A DNA stretch of 64,000 nucleotides from G963666535 sp963666535 (GCA_963666535.1 OY762913.1:1798001-1862000), one strand, 5' to 3'. Positions 16,761 to 25,103 are shown, numbered from the stretch's first letter. Notes: generated by a model not told the origin, from the letters alone. Numbers and translations: made by a program.

Positions 16761-17480
16761 ATGGAACTATGGGGTATAACGGACAAAGGAAGCATTCGAG
16801 ACGAAAACCAGGATACCTATGAAATCTGCCAGCTGTCTGAGTGCGCGTGTCTTGCCGTCGTGTGCGACGGTATGGGCGGCGCGCGGGCAGGCAACGTGGC
16901 AAGTCAACTGGCCGTTCGGTATTTTGTAGAAACCATCCAGCAATCCACGCCCGGGCAAGCGGCCGACGAACGACTGAAACAGGCGGCCGCAGCGGCAAAC
17001 GCAGCCGTGTTCCACCGCTCTGGCACTGATGCCGAATGCAGGGGCATGGGCACGACTCTTGTTGCCGCCTATGTGGACGAGGGAGAAGCTACCCTGATCA
17101 ACGAGGGCGATAGCCGCGCTTATCATATCAGTGATGGCGGTATTTGCCGTATCACGCGGGATCATTCCGTCGTGGAGGATTTGGTGCAGCGCGGCGACAT
17201 CACAGCCGAAGAAGCACGAAGCCATCCCCAAAAGAATCTGATTACCCGCGCTCTTGGCTCGGAATCTGTGCTCCATGCAGACATTTTTCAAAAAACACTG
17301 CAAAAGGGAGAATTCCTGCTGCTGTGTACCGACGGACTGAGCAACACTGTATCCGATCAGGAACTGCTGTACGAGGTGTTGCATGGCGGCGATCCGTCCG
17401 ACTGCTGCAAGCGATTGCTGGAGATCAGCCTTAACCGCGGCGCGCCGGACAATTTGACCGCCGTGCTGATCAAGTACTAA
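16761..17480 (+). CDS. prpC: PP2C-family Ser/Thr phosphatase PrpC/Stp
   Basis: Reverses phosphorylation by PrkC. The 239-residue PP2C domain starts 'TDKGSIRDENQDTYEI' with the metal Asp in 'VVCDGMGGARAGNVAS'. Further metal residues are in 'GDSRAYHI', 'LLLCTDGLSNTVSDQEL' and 'GAPDNLTAVLIK'. Stp-type bacterial phosphatases bind three Mn/Mg ions. It lies 12-22 bases before prkC in a coupled pair. Confidence 0.95.
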   Translation: MELWGITDKGSIRDENQDTYEICQLSECACLAVVCDGMGGARAGNVASQLAVRYFVETIQQSTPGQAADERLKQAAAAANAAVFHRSGTDAECRGMGTTLVAAYVDEGEATLINEGDSRAYHISDGGICRITRDHSVVEDLVQRGDITAEEARSHPQKNLITRALGSESVLHADIFQKTLQKGEFLLLCTDGLSNTVSDQELLYEVLHGGDPSDCCKRLLEISLNRGAPDNLTAVLIKY

Positions 17481-17501
17481 ACAAGTAGGAGGATGTTTAC
17501 C

Positions 17502-19451
17502 ATGGATCAATACATAGGTAAATTACTCGATAATCGATATGAAATCATCGAGCTGATTGGCTCCGGCGGGATGGCCAACGTGTATAAAGCACGCTGCCAC
17601 CGTCTCAACCGATTGGTGGCCGTCAAGATTTTGCGTGACGATCTGGCTCAGGATGAGGAGCTTCGCCGCCGTTTTGAAGACGAGTCTCAGGCTGTCGCCA
17701 TGCTTTCCCACCCCAATATTGTGGCCGTTTACGACGTCAGCCGTTCTTCTGATATAGAGTATATCGTTATGGAGCTCATTGATGGGATCACGCTCAAGCA
17801 GTATATGCAAAAGCGGAACAATAAGCTGGACTGGCGGGAATCCCTGCACTTCATTACTCAGATCGTCAAGGCGTTGGGGCATGCCCATAGCCGCAACATC
17901 ATCCACCGTGACATCAAGCCACACAACATTATGGTTTTGCGTGACGGCAGTGTGAAGGTGGCTGATTTCGGCATTGCCCGGCTGCTCAACTCCAATCACA
18001 GCACGCTGACGCAGGAAGCGCTGGGCTCGGTACACTATATATCACCAGAGCAGGCCAAGGGCAGCCATATCGACGCCCGGTCCGATCTTTATTCCGCCGG
18101 CGTGGTTCTCTATGAGATGATCACAGGTCGGCTGCCCTTTGAAGGAGATACTCCAGTTTCGGTTGCCATTCAGCACATCAACAGCATTCCGCTTGCGCCG
18201 CGGGAGATAAACCCCGATATCCCCGAGGCGCTGGAGGCGATCACCATGAAAGCCATGGCGCATAATCCCGATCAGCGCTATGTGACCGCCGATGCCATGT
18301 TGAACGATCTGGAGGAATTTCGCAAAAATCCAAATGTGAATTTTGAGTATTCACTGGCTGATTTTTTCCACTCTGAGGCACTGGATGAACCAACCCAAAT
18401 CCTCGGCGTGCCCTCCTCTGGCGGAGCAGGGAAGCACTCCCGCCGTCACGCTCAGGATGAGTATGACGACGATGTTGGGGAAAAGCACAGGGTGAGCGGC
18501 CCCGTGATCGCGGCCATTGTTGCCATATTGCTGTTTATCGTGGGGATGTTTTTCTTCCTGTGGACCTCCTTCTTCGGCCCGCTGCTGGCGCCGGCCGAAA
18601 GCTATGTCGTTCCAAAAGTCACCGGGTATACGCTTGCGGAGATTGCAGTGAATCCTGATATTCTGGGGGATTTTGTGATCGAGCCGGGCGAAACCGTCAG
18701 CGATGAAAGTCCCGAGGGAACGATTATCAGCCAGACCCCCGAAGCAGATACGGTTGTAAAAGAGGGCGGCATGGTGATCACCGTGACAATTAGCAGCGGT
18801 GTGGAGCCTATTGTCATGACTGACGTCAATAATATGGAATACCGGGAAGCCAAGCTTCTCCTGCAAAGCGATGGACTTACGGTGCTCACCCCGATTTACC
18901 AAAACTCTGACGAGGTCGCCCGTGGTTACGTTATTTCGTTCACCCCTGAAGCGAATGAAACGCTGGAAGCCGGTGACGAAGTGCAGCTTTGGGTCAGTAT
19001 GGGCGCGGAGGCTAAAACTGTCACATTGCCGTCTTTGGTCAATAAAACACTGGATCGTGCGCTGTCGGATCTGGAAACCTTCAATTTACAAAAGGGCAGT
19101 GTGGTAGAGGTTTACGACGATACCATTGCCTCCGGTTATGTTGTCTCCCAATATCCCGAAGCCACCACCGAGGTGAACGAGGGCAGCACCGTCAATTTGC
19201 AGGTCAGTAAGGGTAAGGATCCAAGCTCTGTGAAAAAAACAGAAAAAACCATTACAATTAACTTGCCCGATACGACGGATACCGTCCATGTTGTCGTTAC
19301 CGTGGATAATGCAATTGAGTATGACAGCAACATCGACTGCTCCATGAACAGTACTATTTATCCCACCATTTCAGGCAGCGGCGTCCAAACCGTGGCCGTT
19401 TACTTCGATGATGTTTTCCAAACCAGTTATCCGGTGGACTTCAGTGAATAA
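17502..19451 (+). CDS. prkC: PASTA-domain Ser/Thr protein kinase PrkC
   Basis: A membrane kinase that senses muropeptides/lipid II and controls growth and spore germination. Hanks kinase domain at residues about 10-270: glycine loop 'LIGSGGMANVYKA', Lys in 'VAVKILRDD', catalytic 'HRDIKPHNIMV', 'DFGIARLL', 'GSVHYISPEQAKG'. One membrane helix at about 333-358 ('VIAAIVAILLFIVGMFFFLW') is followed by three PASTA repeats and an extra beta-rich C-terminal domain. ATG 17502 is preferred over 17493, which is inside the AGGAGGATG ribosome site. 649 residues. Confidence 0.95.
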   Translation: MDQYIGKLLDNRYEIIELIGSGGMANVYKARCHRLNRLVAVKILRDDLAQDEELRRRFEDESQAVAMLSHPNIVAVYDVSRSSDIEYIVMELIDGITLKQYMQKRNNKLDWRESLHFITQIVKALGHAHSRNIIHRDIKPHNIMVLRDGSVKVADFGIARLLNSNHSTLTQEALGSVHYISPEQAKGSHIDARSDLYSAGVVLYEMITGRLPFEGDTPVSVAIQHINSIPLAPREINPDIPEALEAITMKAMAHNPDQRYVTADAMLNDLEEFRKNPNVNFEYSLADFFHSEALDEPTQILGVPSSGGAGKHSRRHAQDEYDDDVGEKHRVSGPVIAAIVAILLFIVGMFFFLWTSFFGPLLAPAESYVVPKVTGYTLAEIAVNPDILGDFVIEPGETVSDESPEGTIISQTPEADTVVKEGGMVITVTISSGVEPIVMTDVNNMEYREAKLLLQSDGLTVLTPIYQNSDEVARGYVISFTPEANETLEAGDEVQLWVSMGAEAKTVTLPSLVNKTLDRALSDLETFNLQKGSVVEVYDDTIASGYVVSQYPEATTEVNEGSTVNLQVSKGKDPSSVKKTEKTITINLPDTTDTVHVVVTVDNAIEYDSNIDCSMNSTIYPTISGSGVQTVAVYFDDVFQTSYPVDFSE

Positions 19452-19452
19452 T

Positions 19453-20334
19453 ATGGGAAAAGGAATTATCGTCAAGGCGCTGAGCGGCTTTTATTATGTG
19501 GATGACGGCGATGAGGTCATTACCTGTAAAGCGCGTGGTAAATTTCGGCACGAGGGTCTGTCGCCGTTGGTGGGGGATCGGGTGGAGTTTACCCGTGTGG
19601 ATGGATCCAGTGGTATGCTGGATGTCATTTGTCCGCGAAAAAATCAGTTTCACCGTCCGGCTGTGGCCAATATTGATCAACTGGTTTTATTTGCCTCGGA
19701 AACAAATCCGGTGACGGATCCATACCTCCTTGACCGCATTATTTGTCTGGCGGAGCAGCGCGGCTGCGAGCCCATCATCTGCATTAACAAGTATGATCTG
19801 AACGCCGATGACCGCCTGTTCGAGCTCTATTCGGCATCTGGTTTCACCACAATCCGGCTCAGTGCGAAAAGCGGGGAGGGATTGGTTGAACTGCGTCATG
19901 CTATAGCTGAAAAGGTAAATGCCTTTACAGGCAACTCCGGCGTAGGGAAATCCAGCATTCTAAATGCATTGGAGCCGTCGCTTTCGCTTCCCGTGGGCGA
20001 GGTCAGTGAAAAGCTGGGCCGCGGACGGCATACCACCCGCCACGTGGAGCTTTACCGGTTGCCGGACGGCGCGCTGGTGGCAGACACCCCTGGTTTTAGC
20101 AGCTTTGATACGGATCGGGCGGAACAGTGCCGTAAGGAGGACCTGGAGAATACCTTCCGGGAATTCGCCCCCTATCTTGGTCAGTGTCGATTTACCGGCT
20201 GTGCCCATGTAAAGGAGCAAGGCTGCGCCGTTTTGCAGGCGCTCCGTGACGGGGCGATCCAGCCTACCCGCCATGAGAGTTACGTGCGGCTCTATGAACA
20301 GGCAAAGCAACTCAAGGACTGGGAAGTCAAATAG
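19453..20334 (+). CDS. rsgA: Ribosome small-subunit GTPase RsgA
   Basis: A circularly permuted GTPase that matures the 30S subunit. The OB fold ('GIIVKALSGFYYVDDGD') precedes G4 'CINKYDLNADD', G1 'TGNSGVGKSSILNALEP', 'TTRHVELY' (G2) and 'DTPGFSSFDT' (G3). The zinc motif is 'CRFTGCAHVKEQGC'. 293 residues. ATG 19453 lies just after the prkC stop; no strong ribosome site is visible, so translation is probably coupled. spoVM follows, in the position it has in Bacillus after rsgA-rpe-thiN. Confidence 0.95.
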   Translation: MGKGIIVKALSGFYYVDDGDEVITCKARGKFRHEGLSPLVGDRVEFTRVDGSSGMLDVICPRKNQFHRPAVANIDQLVLFASETNPVTDPYLLDRIICLAEQRGCEPIICINKYDLNADDRLFELYSASGFTTIRLSAKSGEGLVELRHAIAEKVNAFTGNSGVGKSSILNALEPSLSLPVGEVSEKLGRGRHTTRHVELYRLPDGALVADTPGFSSFDTDRAEQCRKEDLENTFREFAPYLGQCRFTGCAHVKEQGCAVLQALRDGAIQPTRHESYVRLYEQAKQLKDWEVK

Positions 20335-20427
20335 CAAAAAGACCTTTCTTTGCATATACTGTCATGGACAGTAGGCGTTGGGGATGTACGGCCCGCTGAC
20401 GCCAGAGCGAAGGGAGGTCTTTATATT
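20335..20427 (+). promoter_or_regulatory. spoVM leader with possible ribosome-site-sequestering stem
   Basis: AAAGACCT at 20337-20344 is complementary to AGGTCTTT at 20414-20421, which covers the spoVM ribosome-binding site GGGAGG. Between them GGCGTT..GACGCC forms an inner stem. CATATACT at 20353-20360 resembles a sigma-E -10 element, but no well-spaced -35 is evident. If the long stem forms, translation would be held off until it opens. Inference from base pairing only. Confidence 0.4.
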
Positions 20428-20499
20428 ATGGGTATTGTTGTCGTAAAAGCGCCTAAACTGCTGCAGGGGATCCTACGCCGGATCTTCGGCATGAAGTAA
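20428..20499 (+). CDS. spoVM: Stage V sporulation protein M (SpoVM)
   Basis: A 23-residue gene that standard length cut-offs miss. The peptide contains 'VVVKAPKLLQGILRRIF', matching the SpoVM pattern xIKLPKFLGGIVRAxL: a basic, amphipathic helix with the helix-breaking Pro at residue 9. SpoVM inserts into the positively curved outer forespore membrane and recruits the SpoIVA coat ATPase. Ribosome site GGGAGG ten bases before ATG 20428. Synteny supports it: rsgA upstream as in Bacillus, with the partner spoIVA 1.7 kb downstream. Confidence rests on sequence pattern plus context. Confidence 0.88.
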   Translation: MGIVVVKAPKLLQGILRRIFGMK

Positions 20500-20568
20500 A
20501 GGCATAGTCTGTCTCTCCGGATCATATATTGCCCTAGGCTATCAACCGAAAGGGGAGCGGACAAAATC

Positions 20569-22104
20569 ATGGAATTGGAATTGAACTGCACACAGATCAA
20601 CTGTTTTGAAAGCGTACTTGACACCATCCTGACGCAGGAGGAGACGTCTGAGTCCATCGTGCCGGACGCCTGTCCTGATATCCTGCGGCTGGTGGAGACT
20701 GCGGGAACACTTTGCCTTAAAACCAAGGAGCTTACCGAAGGGCGGATCCAGCTTGCAGGCACTGTATTTGTCTCCGTTCTCTATCTGCCTGAGACCGATT
20801 GTTTCCTGCGCCGCATCACCATACCCGTCCCATTCGTCTGCACAATGACCGACGCCGCCATTTCTTCCGGTGGCCGTCTCATGGTCGTTCCTCGGCTGTG
20901 TGGAGTAGAGGGTCGCGTACTCAATCCCCGTAAGCTTATGGTTCGCGCGGAACTGTCCTTCCACCTGCGGGTCTGGCAGCCCACATGCATGAATCTTTGC
21001 AACAGCGTCAGCAGTGACGCGGCAGATGGGGTACAACAACTCGTTGGCCAGTGCGAACCCTATTGCACAATGTGCGTACAGGAAAAAAGCTTTACATTTT
21101 CGGATGAATTCCCGCTCAGCGGGAGCCGTGCCAGTGCAGAGGAAATCCTGCTGTCAAACGTCAGTATCGCCTGTTCCGAATCAAAAATTATCGGCAATAA
21201 ACTGGTGTTCAAAGGAGAAGCAAATCTCCACATTCTGTATCGCACACACACCGGAATGCTGGGCTGTGCCGATTACCCGCTTCCTTTTTCTCAAATCATG
21301 GAGATCACCAATTCCGGGGAGGACGCCGTCTGCGATCTGGAGGTCACGCTTTCCGCGCTGGAGTGTGAGATTGGAAACGGTGGCGAAGATGGCAGCCATA
21401 TGCTGTTTGTAACCGCTACGCTTTTGGCACAGGCTGTTGTGAGAGAACAAAAGTCCAGTTCTCTTGTACGCGATCTTTACAGCACACAGTGGGAGCTGAT
21501 GACAGAAATGTCTCCCTGCCATCTGTCGCGGCTGGGTGAGCGCTCATCTGCCCCCCAGTCAGTGCGGGAACTCTTAGAAACCGTCTCCCCGGCGAGCTCT
21601 GTTCTGGATACCCGTGCCACCGTAATCTCCATCTCACAGCGCAGGGATGGCGAACGGCTTACCCTGACCGCTGTCATGCTGGTAGAGATTCTCTATCTGA
21701 CCGAGGCAGATCTGCCGGAATTTGTGTCCCGCCGCATCAATGTAGACTGTTCCGTGGCCTGTCGGAGTGATATGGACTGCACTGCCGCCTGCCGACCGAT
21801 GGGGGATCTGTTTACGACCCCCGCTGCCGGTGGAATCGAACTGCGTATGACGGCGGAGTTTTCCTGGGTGCTGCTTGCCAAGCTGAATCTGCCGCAGCTC
21901 AAAGCCGCCCGTGTTGACCGGGAGCATCCCCTTGGGGGAACGCAGCGGCCCTCCGTGATCCTCCGGTTGACTGACACAGGGGAGCAGTTGTGGGATGTGG
22001 CCAAACGCTACGGTACCACCCGTGAAGACATTTGCAGTGCCAATGAACTGACGGAAGATCAGCCCGTGGGCGGGCGTATGCTCTTGATTCCCAAATCGGT
22101 ATAA
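20569..22104 (+). CDS. sipL: SipL-like coat morphogenetic protein (SPOCS/DUF3794 repeats plus LysM)
   Basis: A 511-residue protein with DUF3794/SPOCS beta-domains (regions around residues 10-150, 170-300 and 330-450). Repeating features are 'VPDACPDILRLVETAG', 'VFVSVLYLPETD', 'FKGEANLHILYRTH' and 'AVMLVEILYLTEADLPEFVS'. A C-terminal LysM follows ('DTGEQLWDVAKRYGTTREDI', 'GGRMLLIPKSV'). This architecture is that of Clostridioides SipL, which binds SpoIVA through its LysM and is needed for coat localisation. GGGGAG precedes ATG 20569. The gene sits between spoVM and spoIVA, strengthening the assignment. Confidence 0.88.
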   Translation: MELELNCTQINCFESVLDTILTQEETSESIVPDACPDILRLVETAGTLCLKTKELTEGRIQLAGTVFVSVLYLPETDCFLRRITIPVPFVCTMTDAAISSGGRLMVVPRLCGVEGRVLNPRKLMVRAELSFHLRVWQPTCMNLCNSVSSDAADGVQQLVGQCEPYCTMCVQEKSFTFSDEFPLSGSRASAEEILLSNVSIACSESKIIGNKLVFKGEANLHILYRTHTGMLGCADYPLPFSQIMEITNSGEDAVCDLEVTLSALECEIGNGGEDGSHMLFVTATLLAQAVVREQKSSSLVRDLYSTQWELMTEMSPCHLSRLGERSSAPQSVRELLETVSPASSVLDTRATVISISQRRDGERLTLTAVMLVEILYLTEADLPEFVSRRINVDCSVACRSDMDCTAACRPMGDLFTTPAAGGIELRMTAEFSWVLLAKLNLPQLKAARVDREHPLGGTQRPSVILRLTDTGEQLWDVAKRYGTTREDICSANELTEDQPVGGRMLLIPKSV

Positions 22105-22124
22105 CCCTTTGCTTTCAACCACTC

Positions 22125-22165
22125 CGACGATCTCGCAGCATTGTCTGCGGGATCGTCGCTTTTTT
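22125..22165 (+). terminator. Intrinsic terminator after sipL
   Basis: CGACGATC-t-CGCAG pairs with CTGCG-g-GATCGTCG, followed by C and T6. It separates sipL from spoIVA transcription. Confidence 0.8.
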
Positions 22166-22168
22166 GTG

Positions 22169-22196
22169 CATATCCTACGGCTTATCCCCATAGATA
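22169..22196 (+). promoter_or_regulatory. Candidate sigma-E promoter of spoIVA
   Basis: CATATC (22169-22174), a 14-bp spacer and CATAGATA (22189-22196) resemble the mother-cell sigma-E pattern (-35 with ATATT, 14 bp, CATACANT). It falls directly after the sipL terminator and 42 bases before the spoIVA start, where such a promoter is expected. Pattern match only. Confidence 0.45.
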
Positions 22197-22237
22197 TAGA
22201 AAGAAAACGACCGGCTTGGCCGAAGGAGGAATCAGGC

Positions 22238-23716
22238 GTGGAAAACCGCAAAATCTACGAAGATATCGCCCTTCGCACAGATGGAGATATCTATATCGGC
22301 GTTGTAGGGCCGGTGCGAACAGGAAAATCCACCTTTATCAAGCGCTTCATGGAAACTCTCGTCATCCCCAATATCGAAAACGTCTACCGCCGTGAGCGCG
22401 CCCGTGATGAGCTGCCCCAAAGTGGCTCGGGCCGTACCGTTATGACGGCAGAGCCGAAATTCGTACCGGAGGATGCGGTGGATGTCTCCATGGAGGGCGG
22501 CGGGAACTTTCAGGTGCGGCTGATCGACTGCGTGGGCTATATGGTGCCAGGCGCGGTGGGTCAGTTCGAGGGGGATTCCCCTCGCATGGTGATGACACCA
22601 TGGTTCCCGCAGGAAATCCCCATGACAGAGGCAGCAGAAATCGGCACGCGCAAAGTCATAGCAGAGCATTCCACCATAGGCATTGTTGTCACCACCGACG
22701 GTACGGTTACCGACCTGTCCAGAGAGGAGTATCTTTCGGCGGAGGGGCGCGTCATTTCAGAGCTGAAGGAGCTTGGAAAACCATTCCTCGTTCTGCTCAA
22801 CTCCGCATATCCCGCGTCCGAGCGGGCACAATCCATCCGCGGCGAGATTGCCGAGCGGTATGATGTCACCTGCCTTGCCGTCAACTGTCTCGACCTGGAT
22901 GAGAGCGAGATTACGGACATTCTCAAGGGCGTACTCTATGAATTTCCCGCGCGTGAGCTGGATCTGTATCTGCCCCCTTGGGTGGATGCGCTGCCTTGGG
23001 AGCACCCCATCAAAAAGCAGCTGTTCGAGTCTATCCGGGACAGCGCGGGCAATCTTCGCCGCATCCGGGACGTTCCCACCGTCGTATCCGCCATTGGCAC
23101 CAGCAAGGACGTAAGTGCGGCCGCTGTGCAGGGGATTGATCTGGGGTCCGGCAAAGCCTCCGCCCGGCTGGAACTGCCTCGCGAACTGTTTTACAGCACC
23201 CTGTCCCTGCAGTCCGGGTTCCAGATCAGGGACGACGGTGATCTCGTCAGCCTGCTCACGGAGCTGGCCATCACAAAAAAAGCGTATGACCGCGTGGCTG
23301 TCGCACTGGCGGATGTGCAGGAAAAGGGATACGGCATTGTGGTTCCCACCGTGGAAGAGCTTAAGCTGGAGGAGCCGGAAATCGTCAAGCAGGGGGGACG
23401 TTACGGCGTTCGCCTGCGGGCGTCCGCACCATCCATCCATATGATCCGCGCGGACATCGAAACCGAGGTCGCGCCCATTGTAGGCAGCGAAAAGCAATCG
23501 GAAGAGATGATCCACTACCTCCTGGAGGAATTTGAGGGCGACACCACAAAAATTTGGCAATCCAACATATTTGGAAAGTCGTTCCATGAATTGGTAGGCG
23601 AGGATCTGAACTCGAAGCTGAAAAAAATGCCGGAGGACGCGCAGGCTAAGCTGCGGGAAACCCTCCAGCGCATTATCAATGAGGGCAGCGGGGGACTTAT
23701 TTGCATTATACTATAG
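22238..23716 (+). CDS. spoIVA: Stage IV sporulation protein A, coat basement-layer ATPase
   Basis: SpoIVA polymerises by ATP hydrolysis around the forespore to form the coat platform. 'KIYEDIALRTDGDIYIGVVG' and Walker A 'GPVRTGKSTFIKRFMETL' match the family start. 'DCVGYMVPGAVG', 'TTDGTVTDLSREEYL' and 'LLNSAYP' follow, and the extreme C-terminus 'EGSGGLICIIL' corresponds to the SpoVM-binding tail. GTG 22238 has GAAGGAGGA seven bases ahead. The 492-residue length equals that of the Bacillus protein. A longer in-frame extension to 22109 overlaps the terminator and is rejected. Confidence 0.96.
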   Translation: MENRKIYEDIALRTDGDIYIGVVGPVRTGKSTFIKRFMETLVIPNIENVYRRERARDELPQSGSGRTVMTAEPKFVPEDAVDVSMEGGGNFQVRLIDCVGYMVPGAVGQFEGDSPRMVMTPWFPQEIPMTEAAEIGTRKVIAEHSTIGIVVTTDGTVTDLSREEYLSAEGRVISELKELGKPFLVLLNSAYPASERAQSIRGEIAERYDVTCLAVNCLDLDESEITDILKGVLYEFPARELDLYLPPWVDALPWEHPIKKQLFESIRDSAGNLRRIRDVPTVVSAIGTSKDVSAAAVQGIDLGSGKASARLELPRELFYSTLSLQSGFQIRDDGDLVSLLTELAITKKAYDRVAVALADVQEKGYGIVVPTVEELKLEEPEIVKQGGRYGVRLRASAPSIHMIRADIETEVAPIVGSEKQSEEMIHYLLEEFEGDTTKIWQSNIFGKSFHELVGEDLNSKLKKMPEDAQAKLRETLQRIINEGSGGLICIIL

Positions 23717-23729
23717 AGATAAAAAACAG

Positions 23730-23772
23730 CGGTACGGAGGGGATGACGTTTTTCGTCATCCCCTCCGTACCG
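23730..23772. terminator. Bidirectional terminator between spoIVA and the XRE gene
   Basis: A perfect 19-bp stem beginning CGGTACGGAGG closes on TTTTT. Six T residues follow on the minus strand (A6 at 23721-23726) and TATTTAT on the plus strand, so it can serve both convergent genes. Confidence 0.8.
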
Positions 23773-23795
23773 TATTTATCCTGCAAAATCGTCTT

Positions 23796-24020
23796 CTACT
23801 TTGATTCGAACAGCTTTGTAACAGGAATATTCATCGCCTCCGCAATATCCAAAAGCGCGTCGACACTGGGAAAAGCAGCGGCAGTTTCAATTTTTTGAAT
23901 GTGGTTTCGGCTGTAGGAAGTGCGGGCGGCAAGCTCGTCCTGAGTGATGCCGCGCTCCTTGCGGTAGTATAAAATGTTTAATCCAATCTGCACATAGACA
24001 TCATAGTGCTTTCTGCTCAT
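23796..24020 (-). CDS. XRE-family helix-turn-helix regulator
   Basis: A 74-residue single-domain regulator: 'IGLNILYYRKERGITQDELA' and 'ARTSYSRNHIQKIETAAAFP' form the HTH_3 fold, followed by 'SVDALLDIAEAMNIPVTKLF'. GGAGGCG lies before the ATG on the minus strand. It is divergent from a 71-residue gene, and a 10-bp inverted repeat in the shared intergenic region is a plausible operator. Target unknown. Confidence 0.88.
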   Translation of the reverse strand: MSRKHYDVYVQIGLNILYYRKERGITQDELAARTSYSRNHIQKIETAAAFPSVDALLDIAEAMNIPVTKLFESK

Positions 24021-24081
24021 TTGTTTCGCCTCCTGTAATTAGTTTACAGGAAAAATTCAAAGAGTATAACAAACTAGAAAG

Positions 24082-24114
24082 GCGTAAATGCGCCTTGTTA
24101 TATTGCATTTACGC
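24082..24114. repeat. Inverted repeat, probable operator between divergent genes
   Basis: GCGTAAATGC (24082-24091) and its exact complement GCATTTACGC (24105-24114) are separated by 13 bp. The right arm overlaps the -35 of the rightward promoter, so a bound dimer would block it. The adjacent XRE protein is the obvious candidate ligand. Confidence 0.6.
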
Positions 24115-24131
24115 TTTTAAAGTGATATTAT
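24103..24131 (+). promoter_or_regulatory. Sigma-A type promoter of the 71-residue gene
   Basis: TTGCAT (24103-24108), 17 bp, TATTAT (24126-24131), 20 bases before the start codon. Confidence 0.55.
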
Positions 24132-24151
24132 ATACATTGAGGTGGCGTATT

Positions 24152-24367
24152 ATGTACAGCAATGATTTTGAAAAAGCGTTTAGCGACTATTTGGAACGCA
24201 GAGAATACGATCAGGCAGAAAACGCGCTGTTTGCCATGGTGCGAATTTCATTTCTCGCCGGCTGGCAGGCAGCGGGTGGGAATTCTCCAAGGCCGCAAAA
24301 GATTATTCAGCTTGTGTCTAAGGAGGAGCGAACAGGTGGTACCGCTGAAACCACTTTAACGGAATAG
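24152..24367 (+). CDS. Small conserved-looking hypothetical protein
   Basis: A 71-residue protein 'YSNDFEKAFSDYLERREYDQ' then 'AENALFAMVRISFLAGWQAA', then a polar tail ending TLTE. It is helical with a hydrophobic middle helix and has no recognised domain. GAGGTGG lies before ATG 24152; an in-frame ATG at 24095 lies ahead of the promoter. Being divergent from an XRE gene with a shared inverted repeat suggests it is controlled by that regulator. Confidence 0.6.
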   Translation: MYSNDFEKAFSDYLERREYDQAENALFAMVRISFLAGWQAAGGNSPRPQKIIQLVSKEERTGGTAETTLTE

Positions 24368-24383
24368 CAATACAAATGCGGAC

Positions 24384-25004
24384 TCAATCCCCGTTAGATA
24401 TGATTTCCGCCAGCCCATCCGGGCGAAGCAGCGTGACCTGACCATACCCCAGTGCCACCAGACCCTCCCGTGCAAATCGATTCAGGGTCCGGCTTACCGT
24501 AACCCGGCTTGCCCCGATAGCCGCGCCGATTTCCTCATGGGTACTGTGTAGCGTGCCGTTAAGTTCCGACCGGTCAAGCAAAAACCGCGCCAAGCGCCGT
24601 TCCGCCGATAAAAAGGACATTTCATCCACATGCCCGGACAGCAGGCGAACCGTCCGTGCCAAATACTGCATCATGGAAAACGCCAAATCGGGATGTGCGG
24701 CAAAGACAGCCGACAGCCGTGCCCGATCAATCGACACCACCGCGCATTCCGTTAACGCCACCGCCGAAGATACACGGGGCTGCTCGTCAAAAAATGCCGC
24801 CTCGCCCATCAGGTCGCCACCGTGATGGATGGTCAAAGTTCGTTCGCCGCCGCTGGCTGAGCTAATGTAGCTTTTGACCGTCCCGCTTAAAACGTAATAA
24901 AAATGTGTAGCCTCCGCTCCCTGCAGATAGACCATCTGTCCAGGCTGAAAACGATTTGGAATCTGCCCCTCCGCAAAGGGGCGAAAGATCGTGCGGTTTT
25001 CCAT
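24384..25004 (-). CDS. Crp/Fnr-family transcription regulator
   Basis: A 206-residue protein with a cyclic-nucleotide-binding-like beta-barrel ('FQPGQMVYLQGAEATHFYYV', 'GGDLMGEAAFFDEQPRVSSA') and a winged helix ('STHEEIGAAIGASRVTVSRT', 'LNRFAREGLVALGYGQV'). No Cys cluster typical of Fnr is present at the N-terminus, so ligand or signal is unknown. It is transcribed away from leuC across a 100-bp gap containing a palindrome. Possible regulation of leuCDB is inferred only from position. Confidence 0.88.
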   Translation of the reverse strand: MENRTIFRPFAEGQIPNRFQPGQMVYLQGAEATHFYYVLSGTVKSYISSASGGERTLTIHHGGDLMGEAAFFDEQPRVSSAVALTECAVVSIDRARLSAVFAAHPDLAFSMMQYLARTVRLLSGHVDEMSFLSAERRLARFLLDRSELNGTLHSTHEEIGAAIGASRVTVSRTLNRFAREGLVALGYGQVTLLRPDGLAEIISNGD

Positions 25005-25048
25005 ATCCTCACCTCATTGTTTGAATTGTATCATACTTTACATTCTTT

Positions 25049-25065
25049 TGGCAAGAATTCTGCCA
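25049..25065. repeat. Palindrome between the Crp/Fnr gene and leuC
   Basis: TGGCA-A-GAATTC-TGCCA: five-base arms (TGGCA/TGCCA) around a palindromic GAATTC core. It is a possible operator for one of the divergent genes. Confidence 0.4.
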
Positions 25066-25103
25066 TACTTGGGTTAACCAAACTGAGACTAGGAGGGGTT
25101 CCC

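Noticed and set aside
24903..25103. N-terminal extension of leuC from an upstream ATG
   Set aside because: It overlaps the divergent Crp/Fnr gene and precedes the strong AGGAGG; the family starts at MGMTMTQ.
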